A stretch of 64,000 bases of DNA from Pseudomonas putida (GTDB taxonomy: Bacteria > Pseudomonadota > Gammaproteobacteria > Pseudomonadales > Pseudomonadaceae). How positions within the stretch are numbered: the stretch's first letter is position 1; each line of letters opens with the position of its first letter. The stretch lies in the NCBI RefSeq assembly GCF_022627325.1, contig NZ_JAETZZ010000012.1, positions 62,001-126,000 on the forward strand, read 5' to 3'. This document shows, piece by piece, positions 43,311-51,945 of this stretch. The notes under the pieces are model-generated. The model saw only the letters and a program-made list of their open reading frames with translations, was not told the origin of the DNA and searched no databases. The position numbers were made by a program, and so were the translations under genes.

Positions 43311-43763
43311 TTACTTGACGACGACCTTGCCCTTCATCATCGAGATGTGGCCTGGGAAGGTGCAGAAGAAGCTGTAATCGCCACCCGCTTCCAGCTTGGA
43401 AGTGTCGAACTTCACTTCGGTTTGTTTCTCTGGTGCGCCGATCATCGCGGTGTGGGCGATGATGTTGGCGTTGTCTTCCTTCAGGTAGCCTTTGTCGATG
43501 CCTTGGCTCATGCCTTCGGTGGCAATGGCCTGCATGTCGGCAGTCTTGCTGATCACCAGATTGTGGCCCATGACGTTTTTCGGCAGGTTGCCGGAATGGG
43601 TCAGTTTCACGGTGAACGCTTTGCAGCTCTTGTCGACGGTGAATTCCTTGGTGGTGTAGGACATCTGGTCAGTCGAGTCGACAGTCACCGAACACTCGGC
43701 GGCGAAGACGGAGGCGCTGGCGAGGGTCAGCAAGGATACCGCTACAGCTTTCGCAAACATCAT
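43311..43763 (-). CDS. azu: Azurin (type 1 copper electron carrier)
   Basis: 150 residues: a signal peptide ending SVFA-AECSV (about residue 21) and a mature chain of about 128 residues. All type 1 copper ligands are present: His in MGHNL, Cys in FFCTF, His in PGHIS and Met in SMM, plus the structural disulfide cysteines near the N-terminus. It carries electrons in the periplasm. ATG codons at 43763 and 43760 are both usable. Confidence 0.96.
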   Translation of the reverse strand: MMFAKAVAVSLLTLASASVFAAECSVTVDSTDQMSYTTKEFTVDKSCKAFTVKLTHSGNLPKNVMGHNLVISKTADMQAIATEGMSQGIDKGYLKEDNANIIAHTAMIGAPEKQTEVKFDTSKLEAGGDYSFFCTFPGHISMMKGKVVVK

Positions 43764-43821
43764 GAATCTCCTTGGCAGGGTTTTATCAATTGCGAGACTG
43801 CCTGAAACCGTTCAGCCCCTT

Positions 43822-43835
43822 GCTGACGTGCATCA
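43822..43835 (-). promoter_or_regulatory. Anr/FNR-like box upstream of azurin
   Basis: On the minus strand TTGATGCACGTCAG matches the Anr consensus TTGAT-N4-(A/G)TCAA at nine of ten positions. It ends 59 bases before the azurin start, a sensible distance for a -40 activator site. P. aeruginosa azu is known to be Anr-regulated. Confidence 0.55.
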
Positions 43836-43954
43836 AGGGGACGTCAAGTGGCCAGCCAGTAGAATTGTTCAATGGATTGTATACAACCAATCTAAGAGCA
43901 CATCATGCCCTTTTAATAGACGATGGGACAACCTCTCATTTAGGAGCTACTGCA

Positions 43955-44044
43955 ATGTCCCTCTCAAGTTTCATGAACAGCCTGCTCGCCGCCTACGCCC
44001 ACGGCGCCAGTGGTGCGATCTGCGAGTTCTCCCGCCCGGAATGA
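43955..44044 (+). CDS. Possible 29-residue small protein
   Basis: The ATG at 43955 lies eight bases after GGAG and opens a 29-codon frame (MSLSSFMNSLLAAYAHGASG..., ending FSRPE). It has one amphipathic/hydrophobic stretch, a single cysteine and no known motif. It sits 64 bases ahead of the LOG gene in the same direction, in a gap of 345 bases without another gene. The good ribosome site is the main support; coding status is unproven. Confidence 0.4.
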   Translation: MSLSSFMNSLLAAYAHGASGAICEFSRPE

Positions 44045-44108
44045 AAGCTGCCTTGGAACCGCCATGCATTGGCCGTACCCTGTGCACGCCTGTGACTGGA
44101 GAAGAGCA

Positions 44109-44696
44109 ATGCCTGTACGTTCCGTTTGTGTGTTCTGTGGCGCCAGCATCGGTGCCAACCCCGCTTACCGTGAAGCGGCGATCGCCCTCGGCCAGGCGAT
44201 CGCACGCCGGGGCCTGACGTTGGTCTATGGCGGTGGCGCTATCGGCCTTATGGGCACGGTCGCCGACGCGGCCATGGCGGCGGGTGGCCAAGTGATCGGC
44301 ATCATCCCCCAGAGCCTGATGAATGCCGAAATCGGCCACAAGGGCCTGACCCGCTTGGAGGTCGTTGACGGCATGCACGCGCGCAAGGCGCGCATGGCCG
44401 AACTGAGCGATGCATTCATCGCCCTGCCGGGGGGCCTGGGTACGCTGGAAGAGTTATTTGAAGTCTGGACCTGGGGCCAGCTTGGGTATCACGCAAAGCC
44501 GCTAGGTTTGCTTGATGTCAATGGCTTCTATGAGAAGTTGGGCGGGTTCCTCGACCATATCGTCGAAGAAGGATTCGTGCGGCCGCAGCATCGCGCGATG
44601 TTGCTGCTGGAGCAGCAGGCGGAGCACCTGCTGGACGGGATGAATTCGTTTGTCTCACCGGTGCAGCCCAAATGGGTTGGCAAAAAACCGGATTGA
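44109..44696 (+). CDS. LOG family nucleotide 5'-monophosphate phosphoribohydrolase
   Basis: 195 residues from ATG 44109 (MPVRSVCVFCGASIGANPAY). It has the LOG signature ALPGGLGTLEELFE (P-G-G-x-G-T-x-x-E) and the upstream LVYGGGAIGLMG nucleotide-binding loop. Family members release the base from cytokinin riboside monophosphates or AMP-like nucleotides. The frame runs 33 codons further upstream through non-conserved sequence, so the internal ATG was taken. Confidence 0.9.
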   Translation: MPVRSVCVFCGASIGANPAYREAAIALGQAIARRGLTLVYGGGAIGLMGTVADAAMAAGGQVIGIIPQSLMNAEIGHKGLTRLEVVDGMHARKARMAELSDAFIALPGGLGTLEELFEVWTWGQLGYHAKPLGLLDVNGFYEKLGGFLDHIVEEGFVRPQHRAMLLLEQQAEHLLDGMNSFVSPVQPKWVGKKPD

Positions 44697-44704
44697 TCCG
44701 AAAA

Positions 44705-44849
44705 GGGCTGCGCTGCAGCCCATCGCCGGCAAGCCGGCTCCCACAGGTTTGGCGCGCATTCAAGGCCTGCACTTGCAAACTCAGCCTTCAAGGGCTGCAC
44801 GGTAAGTGTGGGAGCCGGCTTGCCGGCGATGGGCCGCAAAGCGGCCCCC
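44705..44849. repeat. Inverted REP pair
   Basis: CCCATCGCCGGCAAGCCGGC (about 44719-44738) and the oppositely oriented GCCGGCTTGCCGGCGATGGG (about 44814-44833), each with its (G)TGGGAGC or GCTCCCAC(AG) tail, separated by about 70 bases. They lie between the convergent LOG and ygiQ genes. The outer GGGCTGCGCTGCAGCCC and GGCCGCAAAGCGGCC add small hairpins. Confidence 0.85.
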
Positions 44850-44857
44850 TTTGAGCC

Positions 44858-47161
44858 TTAGCGCGGGATGACAGGCTGGCGCGGCTTCTTGTTGCCTTTG
44901 CCACCACCTTTTGCCGCTTCCTTACGCTCCTTGGCCGCCTGCTGATTACGGGCGAACGCTTCAGCCTTGGCCTTCTCACGCTTGTCCCACGGCTTGCTGC
45001 CATCACTGCCACGCGGCGGCAAACCTGTGTGCTGGGTGAGGATCTTCTGATCCTTGCCCACCTTGTGGCTGCCGGCCGGGGTCGAGTTCTTGCGTCGTGC
45101 ACTCTGGTAAGTATCGGTCTGCGGCTGGTGCAGCGGGATCAACTGATGCTTGCCAGGGCCGATGAGATCGGCACGGCCCATACGCTCCAGCGCCTCACGC
45201 AGCATCGGCCAACCCTTCGGGTCGTGGTAACGCAGAAACGCCTTGTGCAACCGGCGCTGCTCGTCACTCTTGACGATCTCCACCCCTTCACTCTTGTAAG
45301 TGACCTTGCGCAGCGGATTCTTGCCCGAGTGGTACATGGCCGTGGCCGAAGCCATCGGCGAGGGGTAGAACGCCTGCACCTGGTCGGCACGGAAGCCGTT
45401 GCCCTTGAGCCACAGGGCCAGGTTCATCATGTCTTCGTCGGTGGTGCCAGGGTGGGCGGCGATGAAGTACGGGATCAGGTACTGCTCCTTGCCCGCCTCT
45501 TTCGAGTACTTCTCGAACATACGCTTGAAGCGGTCATAGGAACCGATGCCCGGCTTCATCATCTTGTCCAGCGGGCCACGCTCGGTGTGCTCCGGGGCAA
45601 TCTTCAGGTAACCGCCCACGTGGTGGGTGACCAACTCCTTGACGTACTCCGGCGACTCCACTGCCAGGTCATAGCGCAGACCCGAGGCGATCAGGATCTT
45701 CTTCACACCTGGCAGGGCGCGTGCCTTGCGATACAGTTCGATCAGCGAGCTGTGGTCGGTGTTGAGGTTCTCGCAGATGCCGGGGAACACGCACGACGGC
45801 TTGCGGCAGTGCTTCTCGATGTCCGGGCTTTTGCAGGCAATGCGATACATGTTGGCCGTCGGCCCGCCGAGGTCAGAGACCACGCCGGTGAAGCCCGGCA
45901 CCTTGTCACGCATTTCCTCGATTTCGTGCAGGATCGACTCGTGGGAGCGGTTCTGGATGATCCGGCCTTCGTGCTCGGTGATCGAGCAGAACGTGCAGCC
46001 GCCGAAGCAGCCACGCATGATGTTCACCGAGAAACGGATCATCTCGTAGGCCGGGATGCGCTCCTTGCCATAGGCCGGATGCGGAATACGGGCATAGGGC
46101 ATGCCGAACACGTAGTCCATTTCCTCGGTGGTCATGGGAATGGGCGGCGGGTTGAACCACACATCCACTTCGCCGTGCTTCTGCACCAGGGCGCGAGCGT
46201 TGCCCGGGTTGGTTTCCAGATGCAGCACACGGTTGGCGTGGGCATAGAGCACCGGGTCGTTACGTACCTTCTCGAACGATGGCAGGCGGATCACCGACTT
46301 TTCCCGGGTCATGCGCGGGCTGTCGAGGATCTGCACGACTTTGGCTTCGTTCGGGTCTTCCTGGTCGCCCTTGGCCTGCTCGATGGCACAGGCCTGGGTG
46401 TCCTGGGTATTGACGTACGGGTTGATGATCTTGTCGACGCGGCCAGGGCGGTCGATGCGGGTCGAGTCGATCTCGTACCAGCCCTCGGGCGTGTCACGAC
46501 GCACGAATGCGGTGCCGCGCACATCGGTGATGCTTTCGATGCTCTGGCCACTGGACAGGCGCTGGGCGACCTCGACGATCGCCCGCTCGGCGTTGCCGTA
46601 CAGCAGGATGTCGGCGCTGGCGTCGATCAGGATCGAATGGCGGACCCTGTCCTGCCAGTAGTCATAGTGCGCGATGCGCCGCAGCGATGCCTCGATGCCC
46701 CCAAGCACGATCGGTACGTGCTTGTAGGCTTCCTTGCAGCGCTGGCTATACACCAGGCTGGCGCGGTCAGGGCGCTTACCCGCCATGCCGCCGGGGGTAT
46801 AGGCATCGTCAGAGCGGATTTTCTTGTCTGCGGTGTACCGGTTGATCATCGAATCCATGTTGCCCGCCGCGACGCCGAAGAACAGGTTCGGCTCACCAAG
46901 CTTCATGAAGTCGTCTTTGGACTGCCAGTTCGGCTGGGCAATGATGCCCACGCGAAAGCCTTGTGCTTCCAGCAGGCGGCCGATGATGGCCATGCCGAAT
47001 GACGGATGATCGACGTAGGCATCACCGGTCACGATGATGATGTCGCAGGAATCCCAGCCGAGCAGATCCATCTCCTCCCTGCTCATCGGCAGGAAAGGTG
47101 CTGGCCCGAAGCATTCGGCCCAGTACTTGGGATAGTCGTAGAGTGGTTTGGCTGCTTGCAT
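44858..47161 (-). CDS. ygiQ: YgiQ family radical SAM protein
   Basis: 767 residues. An N-terminal UPF0313 domain (about 1-350) precedes a radical SAM core with the cluster motif RGCFGGCTFCSI (C-x3-C-x2-C, about residue 390). The C-terminal 70 residues are lysine/arginine-rich and low-complexity. Family reaction unknown. The start at 47161 (MQAAKPLYDYPKYW) fits the family; an upstream extension of 30 codons is not conserved in character. It is monocistronic. Confidence 0.92.
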   Translation of the reverse strand: MQAAKPLYDYPKYWAECFGPAPFLPMSREEMDLLGWDSCDIIIVTGDAYVDHPSFGMAIIGRLLEAQGFRVGIIAQPNWQSKDDFMKLGEPNLFFGVAAGNMDSMINRYTADKKIRSDDAYTPGGMAGKRPDRASLVYSQRCKEAYKHVPIVLGGIEASLRRIAHYDYWQDRVRHSILIDASADILLYGNAERAIVEVAQRLSSGQSIESITDVRGTAFVRRDTPEGWYEIDSTRIDRPGRVDKIINPYVNTQDTQACAIEQAKGDQEDPNEAKVVQILDSPRMTREKSVIRLPSFEKVRNDPVLYAHANRVLHLETNPGNARALVQKHGEVDVWFNPPPIPMTTEEMDYVFGMPYARIPHPAYGKERIPAYEMIRFSVNIMRGCFGGCTFCSITEHEGRIIQNRSHESILHEIEEMRDKVPGFTGVVSDLGGPTANMYRIACKSPDIEKHCRKPSCVFPGICENLNTDHSSLIELYRKARALPGVKKILIASGLRYDLAVESPEYVKELVTHHVGGYLKIAPEHTERGPLDKMMKPGIGSYDRFKRMFEKYSKEAGKEQYLIPYFIAAHPGTTDEDMMNLALWLKGNGFRADQVQAFYPSPMASATAMYHSGKNPLRKVTYKSEGVEIVKSDEQRRLHKAFLRYHDPKGWPMLREALERMGRADLIGPGKHQLIPLHQPQTDTYQSARRKNSTPAGSHKVGKDQKILTQHTGLPPRGSDGSKPWDKREKAKAEAFARNQQAAKERKEAAKGGGKGNKKPRQPVIPR

Positions 47162-47283
47162 GTCAGTGACCGGTTCTATTGAGCAGGAAAATCGCGGGCG
47201 CGAAATATAGCACAAATTTTGACCAAATCCGACGATAGCCGTCGGATTCATCCGCTAGTGAACTGTGATACCCGCGTAGACTT

Positions 47284-48681
47284 CTATTCGTCGTCGTCGA
47301 AGTTGTACATGCCCGGTGCGAGGTTCTCGAAGCGGGTGTACTTGCCGATGAACGCTAGGCGAACGAAGCCGATGGGGCCGTTACGCTGCTTGCCGATAAT
47401 GATTTCGGCGACGCCCTTGTGCTCGGTCTCCGGGTGGTACACCTCATCCCGGTACACGAACATGATCACGTCGGCGTCCTGCTCGATTGCACCGGATTCA
47501 CGCAAGTCGGAGTTGACCGGGCGCTTGTTCGGGCGTTGTTCCAAAGAGCGGTTGAGCTGCGAAAGGGCGATGACCGGGCAGTTGAATTCCTTGGCCAGGG
47601 CCTTTAGCGAGCGGGAGATTTCGGAGATTTCGTTGGTACGGTTGTCACCGGCCGAACCCGGGATCTGCATCAGCTGCAAGTAGTCGACCATGATCATGGC
47701 GATCTCACCGTGCTCACGCGCCAGGCGGCGGGTACGGGCCCGCATCTCCGAAGGGCTGATACCGGCGGTATCGTCGATGAACAGCTTGCGGTCGTTGAGC
47801 AGGTTGACCGCCGACGTCAGGCGCGGCCAGTCGTCATCGTCCAACTGACCAGAGCGCACCTTGGTCTGGTCGATGCGGCCCAGGGACGAGAGCATACGCA
47901 TGATCAGCGATTCACCTGGCATCTCGAGGGAGAACACCAACACCGCCTTGTCGGTACGCAACACGGCGTTTTCAACCAGGTTCATGGCGAAGGTGGTCTT
48001 ACCCATCGAAGGACGCCCGGCCACGATGACCAGGTCGGCAGGCTGCAGGCCGCTGGTTTTCTCGTCCAGGTCGGTGAAACCTGTGGAAACACCGGTGATA
48101 TCGCTGTCGGAGTTGAACAGCGTGTCGATCCGGTCGATAGCCAGGGTCAACAGTTCGTTTACCCCAACCGGGCCGCCGGTTTTGGGGCGTGCCTCGGCGA
48201 TCTGGAAGATCTGCCGTTCGGCATCGTCGAGGATTTCGGCGGCATTGCGCCCTTGCGGGTTGAAGGCGTTGTCGGCGATGTCGGTGCTGATGCTGATCAG
48301 CTGGCGCAACGTTGCCCGCTCGCGAATGATCGCGGCGTAGGCCTTGATGTTGGCAACCGACGGGGTGTTCTTGGCAAGCTCTGCCAGGTACGCCAGGCCG
48401 CCAACCTGGGTCGACAAACCTTCCTTGTCCAGTTGCTCATGCAGGGTAACGACGTCGAACGGCTGGTTGGCGTCGGCCAGCTTGTGCACGGCACGGAAGA
48501 TCAGGCGGTGGTCATGCCGATAGAAATCGCCATCCGACACCTGATCCAGCACCCGCTCCCAGGCGTTGTTGTCCAGCATCAGGCCACCGAGCACGGCCTG
48601 TTCGGCCTCGATGGAATGCGGCGGCACCTTGAGGGCAGCGGTTTGCAGGTCTAGCTGTTCGGGATTGGTGATCTCGTTCAT
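47284..48681 (-). CDS. dnaB: Replicative DNA helicase DnaB
   Basis: 465 residues: an N-terminal domain (about 20-120, PHSIEAEQAVLGGLML) and a RecA-like ATPase domain with Walker A AGRPSMGKTTFAMN and Walker B region MVDYLQLMQI. It is the replication-fork helicase. The ATG at 48681 gives the standard length; the in-frame GTG at 48723 would lie inside a terminator hairpin. It follows rplI in the same direction. Confidence 0.95.
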   Translation of the reverse strand: MNEITNPEQLDLQTAALKVPPHSIEAEQAVLGGLMLDNNAWERVLDQVSDGDFYRHDHRLIFRAVHKLADANQPFDVVTLHEQLDKEGLSTQVGGLAYLAELAKNTPSVANIKAYAAIIRERATLRQLISISTDIADNAFNPQGRNAAEILDDAERQIFQIAEARPKTGGPVGVNELLTLAIDRIDTLFNSDSDITGVSTGFTDLDEKTSGLQPADLVIVAGRPSMGKTTFAMNLVENAVLRTDKAVLVFSLEMPGESLIMRMLSSLGRIDQTKVRSGQLDDDDWPRLTSAVNLLNDRKLFIDDTAGISPSEMRARTRRLAREHGEIAMIMVDYLQLMQIPGSAGDNRTNEISEISRSLKALAKEFNCPVIALSQLNRSLEQRPNKRPVNSDLRESGAIEQDADVIMFVYRDEVYHPETEHKGVAEIIIGKQRNGPIGFVRLAFIGKYTRFENLAPGMYNFDDDE

Positions 48682-48704
48682 GGCCACGAAAAAATTCTGG
48701 AGGA

Positions 48705-48749
48705 TGAAAAAGACAAAGGGCACGGCCTGTTCAGAAACAGGACGTGCCC
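48705..48749 (-). terminator. Strong terminator between rplI and dnaB
   Basis: On the leftward transcript GGGCACG-T-CCTGTT, a TCTG loop, AACAGG-C-CGTGCCC is followed by TTTGTCTTTTT. It sits about 45 bases past the rplI stop and ends only about 24 bases before the dnaB ATG. Confidence 0.88.
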
Positions 48750-48794
48750 GATGTTAACCGGGCAGCCCGCAAGGAGCTACCCAGTCAGCGCAGC

Positions 48795-49241
48795 TTAGGC
48801 TGCTACGACGACCACACGTACAGTGGCTTCAACGTCGCTGTGCAGGTGCACGGCTACGTCGTATTCGCCAACCTGACGGATGGTGCCGTTCGGCAGACGA
48901 ACTTCAGCTTTGGCCACTTCAACGCCGGAGGCGGTCAGGGCGTCAGCGATGTCGTGGGTGCCGATCGAACCGAACAGCTTGCCTTCGTCGCCAGCGGTGG
49001 CAGTGATGGTCACTTCCAGCTCGGCCAGTTGGGCAGCGCGGCTTTCAGCCGACGATTTACGGTCAGCAGCTGCTTTTTCCAGCTCGGCGCGACGCTCTTC
49101 GAACGCAGCCAGGTTGGCGGCGTTGGCAACGGTGGCCTTGCCGAATGGCAGCAGGAAGTTACGGCCGTAACCAGCCTTAACCTTAACTTTGTCGCCCAGG
49201 TTGCCCAGGTTAGCGACTTTTTCCAGCAGGATCAGTTCCAT
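48795..49241 (-). CDS. rplI: 50S ribosomal protein L9
   Basis: 148 residues. The N-terminal MELILLEKVANLGNLGDKVKVKAGYGRNFL is the L9 signature, followed by a long connecting helix (about 40-75) and a C-terminal rRNA-binding domain. It is the last gene of the rpsF-rpsR-DUF2232-rplI set and is followed by the terminator ahead of dnaB. Confidence 0.97.
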   Translation of the reverse strand: MELILLEKVANLGNLGDKVKVKAGYGRNFLLPFGKATVANAANLAAFEERRAELEKAAADRKSSAESRAAQLAELEVTITATAGDEGKLFGSIGTHDIADALTASGVEVAKAEVRLPNGTIRQVGEYDVAVHLHSDVEATVRVVVVAA

Positions 49242-49261
49242 TTGGTAAAACCTCTTAACTT

Positions 49262-50125
49262 TTAACCTTCACCGTTCGCGGAGTCATTTCCCTCAGGGGA
49301 CTTGCGACCGCGAAAATCAATCAGGCTGTCGACAATGGCCAAAACCACGAGCAACGGATAAATCAGCTGCATTATCAGCGGCAGCGTCACATACATGCCG
49401 ACCAGCCAGAAACCGGCCAGTCGACCCTGTGCCACCAGCCCATGCATCAAGGCGATGCCGGCCAGGACGAGCACCAGGCTGGACGCGGAAGCCAGGACGA
49501 TGAACTGCGGGCCGATGAACGGACCCAACACCATCGCGGCAACCAGAGCCAGCATGACTGCCCGCGGCAACTTCAGGGCGCGAAACTCGCGACCGAAGCC
49601 TCCAGGGTTGTACAACGCTGCTTGCCAATAACGCGCCAGCATCAAAGCCAGCACACTGAACAACTGCAACATCACCGCTGTGGAAGCGACCAGCACAGGG
49701 CCGATCAGCTCACCGGGAATGACTGGCTTGCCTTCGACTTGCGGCAGCGCTTCGGAAAGCGCCTTGGCCAACACCTCGAAGGTTTCGCGCAGTACCGCGT
49801 CCAGGATGAGGCTGTAGACCAATCCCAACACAACACTGGACAACAACACCCGGCTCCAGGAATGCCCGGCACGCAACAAGGCGGCCAGCCCCAGTGTTCC
49901 CACCAGCACCAGCAAGGTGCTTGGATCACCGAAGGCCCATATGGCCACCGCCGGCAAAAGGCCGAAAGCGATGACCGTTGAAGCGTCCTTGAACCCGCGC
50001 CGCAGCAGCACAAGGCTCCCGGCAGCGGCACTCAACCAGAACAGCAGCGGTAATACCGCACTCACGACCACCACCAAGGTGGCCTGCACACGACCGCGCA
50101 TGATGAAATCAGCCAACGCTCGCAT
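49262..50125 (-). CDS. DUF2232-like membrane protein between rpsR and rplI
   Basis: 287 residues with about eight hydrophobic helices spread along the whole length and a charged C-terminal tail (SLIDFRGRKSPEGNDSANGEG). It resembles the YybS/DUF2232 group as remembered. The gene is locked inside the ribosomal protein operon (33 bases after rpsR, 20 before rplI) and so is co-transcribed with translation genes. Function unknown. Confidence 0.82.
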   Translation of the reverse strand: MRALADFIMRGRVQATLVVVVSAVLPLLFWLSAAAGSLVLLRRGFKDASTVIAFGLLPAVAIWAFGDPSTLLVLVGTLGLAALLRAGHSWSRVLLSSVVLGLVYSLILDAVLRETFEVLAKALSEALPQVEGKPVIPGELIGPVLVASTAVMLQLFSVLALMLARYWQAALYNPGGFGREFRALKLPRAVMLALVAAMVLGPFIGPQFIVLASASSLVLVLAGIALMHGLVAQGRLAGFWLVGMYVTLPLIMQLIYPLLVVLAIVDSLIDFRGRKSPEGNDSANGEG

Positions 50126-50158
50126 GCTTATCCCTTACTACTTGTCGACGACCCGGTC

Positions 50159-50389
50159 TCAGCGGCCGTGGCTGTCGGTGTAGGGCAGCAGGGCCAGGAA
50201 GCGGGCGCGCTTGATAGCGGTAGCCAGCTGACGCTGATAACGAGCTTTGGTACCGGTGATACGGCTTGGAACGATTTTGCCGGTTTCGGATACGTAAGCT
50301 TTCAGGGTGTTGAGATCTTTGAAGTCGATCTCTTTCACGTCTTCAGCAGTGAAGCGGCAGAATTTACGACGACGGAAGAAACGTGCCAT
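50159..50389 (-). CDS. rpsR: 30S ribosomal protein S18
   Basis: 76 residues, basic, with the S18 segments RRRKFCRFTAEDVKEIDFKD and SRITGTKARYQRQLATAIKRA. It binds S6 in the small-subunit platform. It lies 28 bases after rpsF. Confidence 0.97.
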   Translation of the reverse strand: MARFFRRRKFCRFTAEDVKEIDFKDLNTLKAYVSETGKIVPSRITGTKARYQRQLATAIKRARFLALLPYTDSHGR

Positions 50390-50417
50390 GTAATAGGCTC
50401 CTCAAAAGGTCCGTGGA

Positions 50418-50843
50418 TTACTCGTCAGCGTTATCGCTGGAGTCGCTGTCATTGCTGTCGTCGCCTTCGGCGGAGTCAGCATGCTCAGGACGCTCACGAC
50501 GCTCACGGCGCTCGCTGCGGTTCTCTTCGGCCTTCAGCATCTCGGACTGACCGGTTACGGCTTCGTCGCGACGGATGACCAGGTTACGGATCACGGCATC
50601 GTTGTAGCGGAAGTTGTCTTCCAGCTCGGCCAGGGCCTTGCCGGTGCACTCAACGTTCAGCATCACGTAGTGAGCCTTGTGAACATTGTTGATTGCGTAG
50701 GCCAGTTGACGACGGCCCCAATCTTCCAGGCGGTGGATCTTGCCACCATCTTCTTCGATCAGCTTGGTGTAACGCTCAACCATGCCGCCGACTTGCTCGC
50801 TCTGGTCCGGGTGAACCAGGAAGATGATTTCGTAATGACGCAT
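50418..50843 (-). CDS. rpsF: 30S ribosomal protein S6
   Basis: 141 residues: MRHYEIIFLVHPDQSEQVGGMVERY opens the S6 ferredoxin-like fold (about 1-95), and a long acidic/arginine-rich tail (ERRERRERPEHADSAEGDDSNDS) completes it. The acidic tail is where RimK adds glutamates in relatives. It is first in the operon behind a sigma-70 promoter and a leader of about 115 bases. Confidence 0.97.
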   Translation of the reverse strand: MRHYEIIFLVHPDQSEQVGGMVERYTKLIEEDGGKIHRLEDWGRRQLAYAINNVHKAHYVMLNVECTGKALAELEDNFRYNDAVIRNLVIRRDEAVTGQSEMLKAEENRSERRERRERPEHADSAEGDDSNDSDSSDNADE

Positions 50844-50964
50844 GAATGCTCCTTACGGGTTAGTAGTCTGCCAGCGTATCTGGTCAGACAAGGAGTGAAT
50901 GACACTGTATGTCTTGCCATGGAGGGGAGGCACATGCGCACCTGCCAGCTCGGCAAGGGGCGCA

Positions 50965-50993
50965 ATTGTAGAGAAGGCGGTGCGCACAAGCAA
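50965..50993 (-). promoter_or_regulatory. Sigma-70 promoter of the rpsF operon
   Basis: Minus-strand TTGCTT (50988-50993), 17 bases, TACAAT (50965-50970), followed by a GC-rich TGCGCC discriminator as usual for growth-rate-controlled ribosomal promoters. Confidence 0.75.
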
Positions 50994-51045
50994 GGTGATT
51001 GGCGATTATTTGAACAGCCGGAAACACTTTAGACCTGCACGCCCT

Positions 51046-51073
51046 TCATCGCCGGCCAGCCGGCTTCCACAGG
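51046..51073. repeat. Single REP palindrome
   Basis: TCATCGCCGGCCAGCCGGCT with a CCACAG tail, a slightly degenerate copy of the P. putida-type REP, between rlmB and the rpsF promoter. Confidence 0.75.
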
Positions 51074-51198
51074 GATCGCGCCAGCTATGTAGAAGTTGAG
51101 CACGACAGTTGCTGCCACCGGACCACCATAGGCATTGAACCTATGGCGGTACCCGTGGAGTGCCAGCTTGGCAGTGGCAGAGTCTTACAGGCGCAAGA

Positions 51199-51945
51199 TC
51201 AGCGCTTGGCCTGACGCTGGCGCACTGCCTCGAACAGGCAAACGCCCGTAGCCACCGAAACGTTCAGGCTGCTGACGCTGCCCGACATTGGCAACTTGAC
51301 CAGAAAATCGCAGTGCTCACGGGTCAGGCGGCGCATGCCCTTGCCTTCGGCGCCCATGATCATCACCAGCGGGCCGGTCAGGTCCTGCTGATAGATCTCT
51401 TGCTCGGCCTCACCGGCCGTACCCACCACCCACAGGCCACGCTGCTGAAGTTTCTCCAAGGTGCGCGCCAGGTTGGTCACGGCCACCAGCGGAATCACTT
51501 CCGCTGCGCCGCAGGCCACTTTGCGCACCACCGGCGTCAGCGTCGCGGATTTGTCCTTGGGCACTACCACTGCCGTAGCCCCGGCAGCATCGGCGGTGCG
51601 CAGGCAGGCGCCAAGGTTGTGCGGATCGGTGACACCGTCCAGCACCAGGATCAGCGGTGGCGTTTCGGTGCGCTCGAGCAACTCCTCGAGCATCAACTCG
51701 CCCCACACCTGGCTTGGGCTGACCTCGGCAACCACGCCCTGGTGGACACCCTCGACCCAGGCATCCAGCTCACGGCGCTCGGCCTGGCCGACTTGCACAC
51801 GGTTTTCTGCGGCCAATGCCAGCAACGCCTGGATGCGTGGCTCACTGCGCCCTTCCGACAGCCAGATCTGCTTGACCCGCTTCGGGTGGTGCTGCAGCAG
51901 CGCTTGCACGGCATGCACGCCGTAGATTTTTTCCAGCTGACTCAT
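51199..51945 (-). CDS. rlmB: 23S rRNA (guanosine-2251-2'-O)-methyltransferase RlmB
   Basis: 248 residues: an N-terminal L30e-like RNA-binding domain (about 1-90) and a SpoU/TrmH knot domain with LDGVTDPHNLGACLRTADAAG, IMGAEGKGMRRL and LPMSGSVSSLNVSVA. It methylates G2251 in the 23S P-loop. The start overlaps the rnr stop by ATGA, as in many gamma-proteobacteria. Confidence 0.95.
   Translation of the reverse strand: MSQLEKIYGVHAVQALLQHHPKRVKQIWLSEGRSEPRIQALLALAAENRVQVGQAERRELDAWVEGVHQGVVAEVSPSQVWGELMLEELLERTETPPLILVLDGVTDPHNLGACLRTADAAGATAVVVPKDKSATLTPVVRKVACGAAEVIPLVAVTNLARTLEKLQQRGLWVVGTAGEAEQEIYQQDLTGPLVMIMGAEGKGMRRLTREHCDFLVKLPMSGSVSSLNVSVATGVCLFEAVRQRQAKR

Larger units (their letters stand above)
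50844..51198 (-). other. rpsF leader and upstream gap
   Basis: 355 bases with no gene. From the promoter at 50965-50993, the transcript has a leader of about 115 bases before the rpsF ATG, with small hairpins such as GCC-GAGCT-GGC near its 5' end, in the place where S6:S18 leader autoregulation occurs in other bacteria. Further away lie a REP (51046-51073) and a hairpin CCATAGG-CATTGAA-CCTATGG (51126-51146) past rlmB. Confidence 0.5.

Noticed and set aside
45029..47002. 657-codon open frame antisense to ygiQ
   Set aside because: It mirrors the codon pattern of ygiQ in a GC-rich genome and shows no domain or ribosome site.
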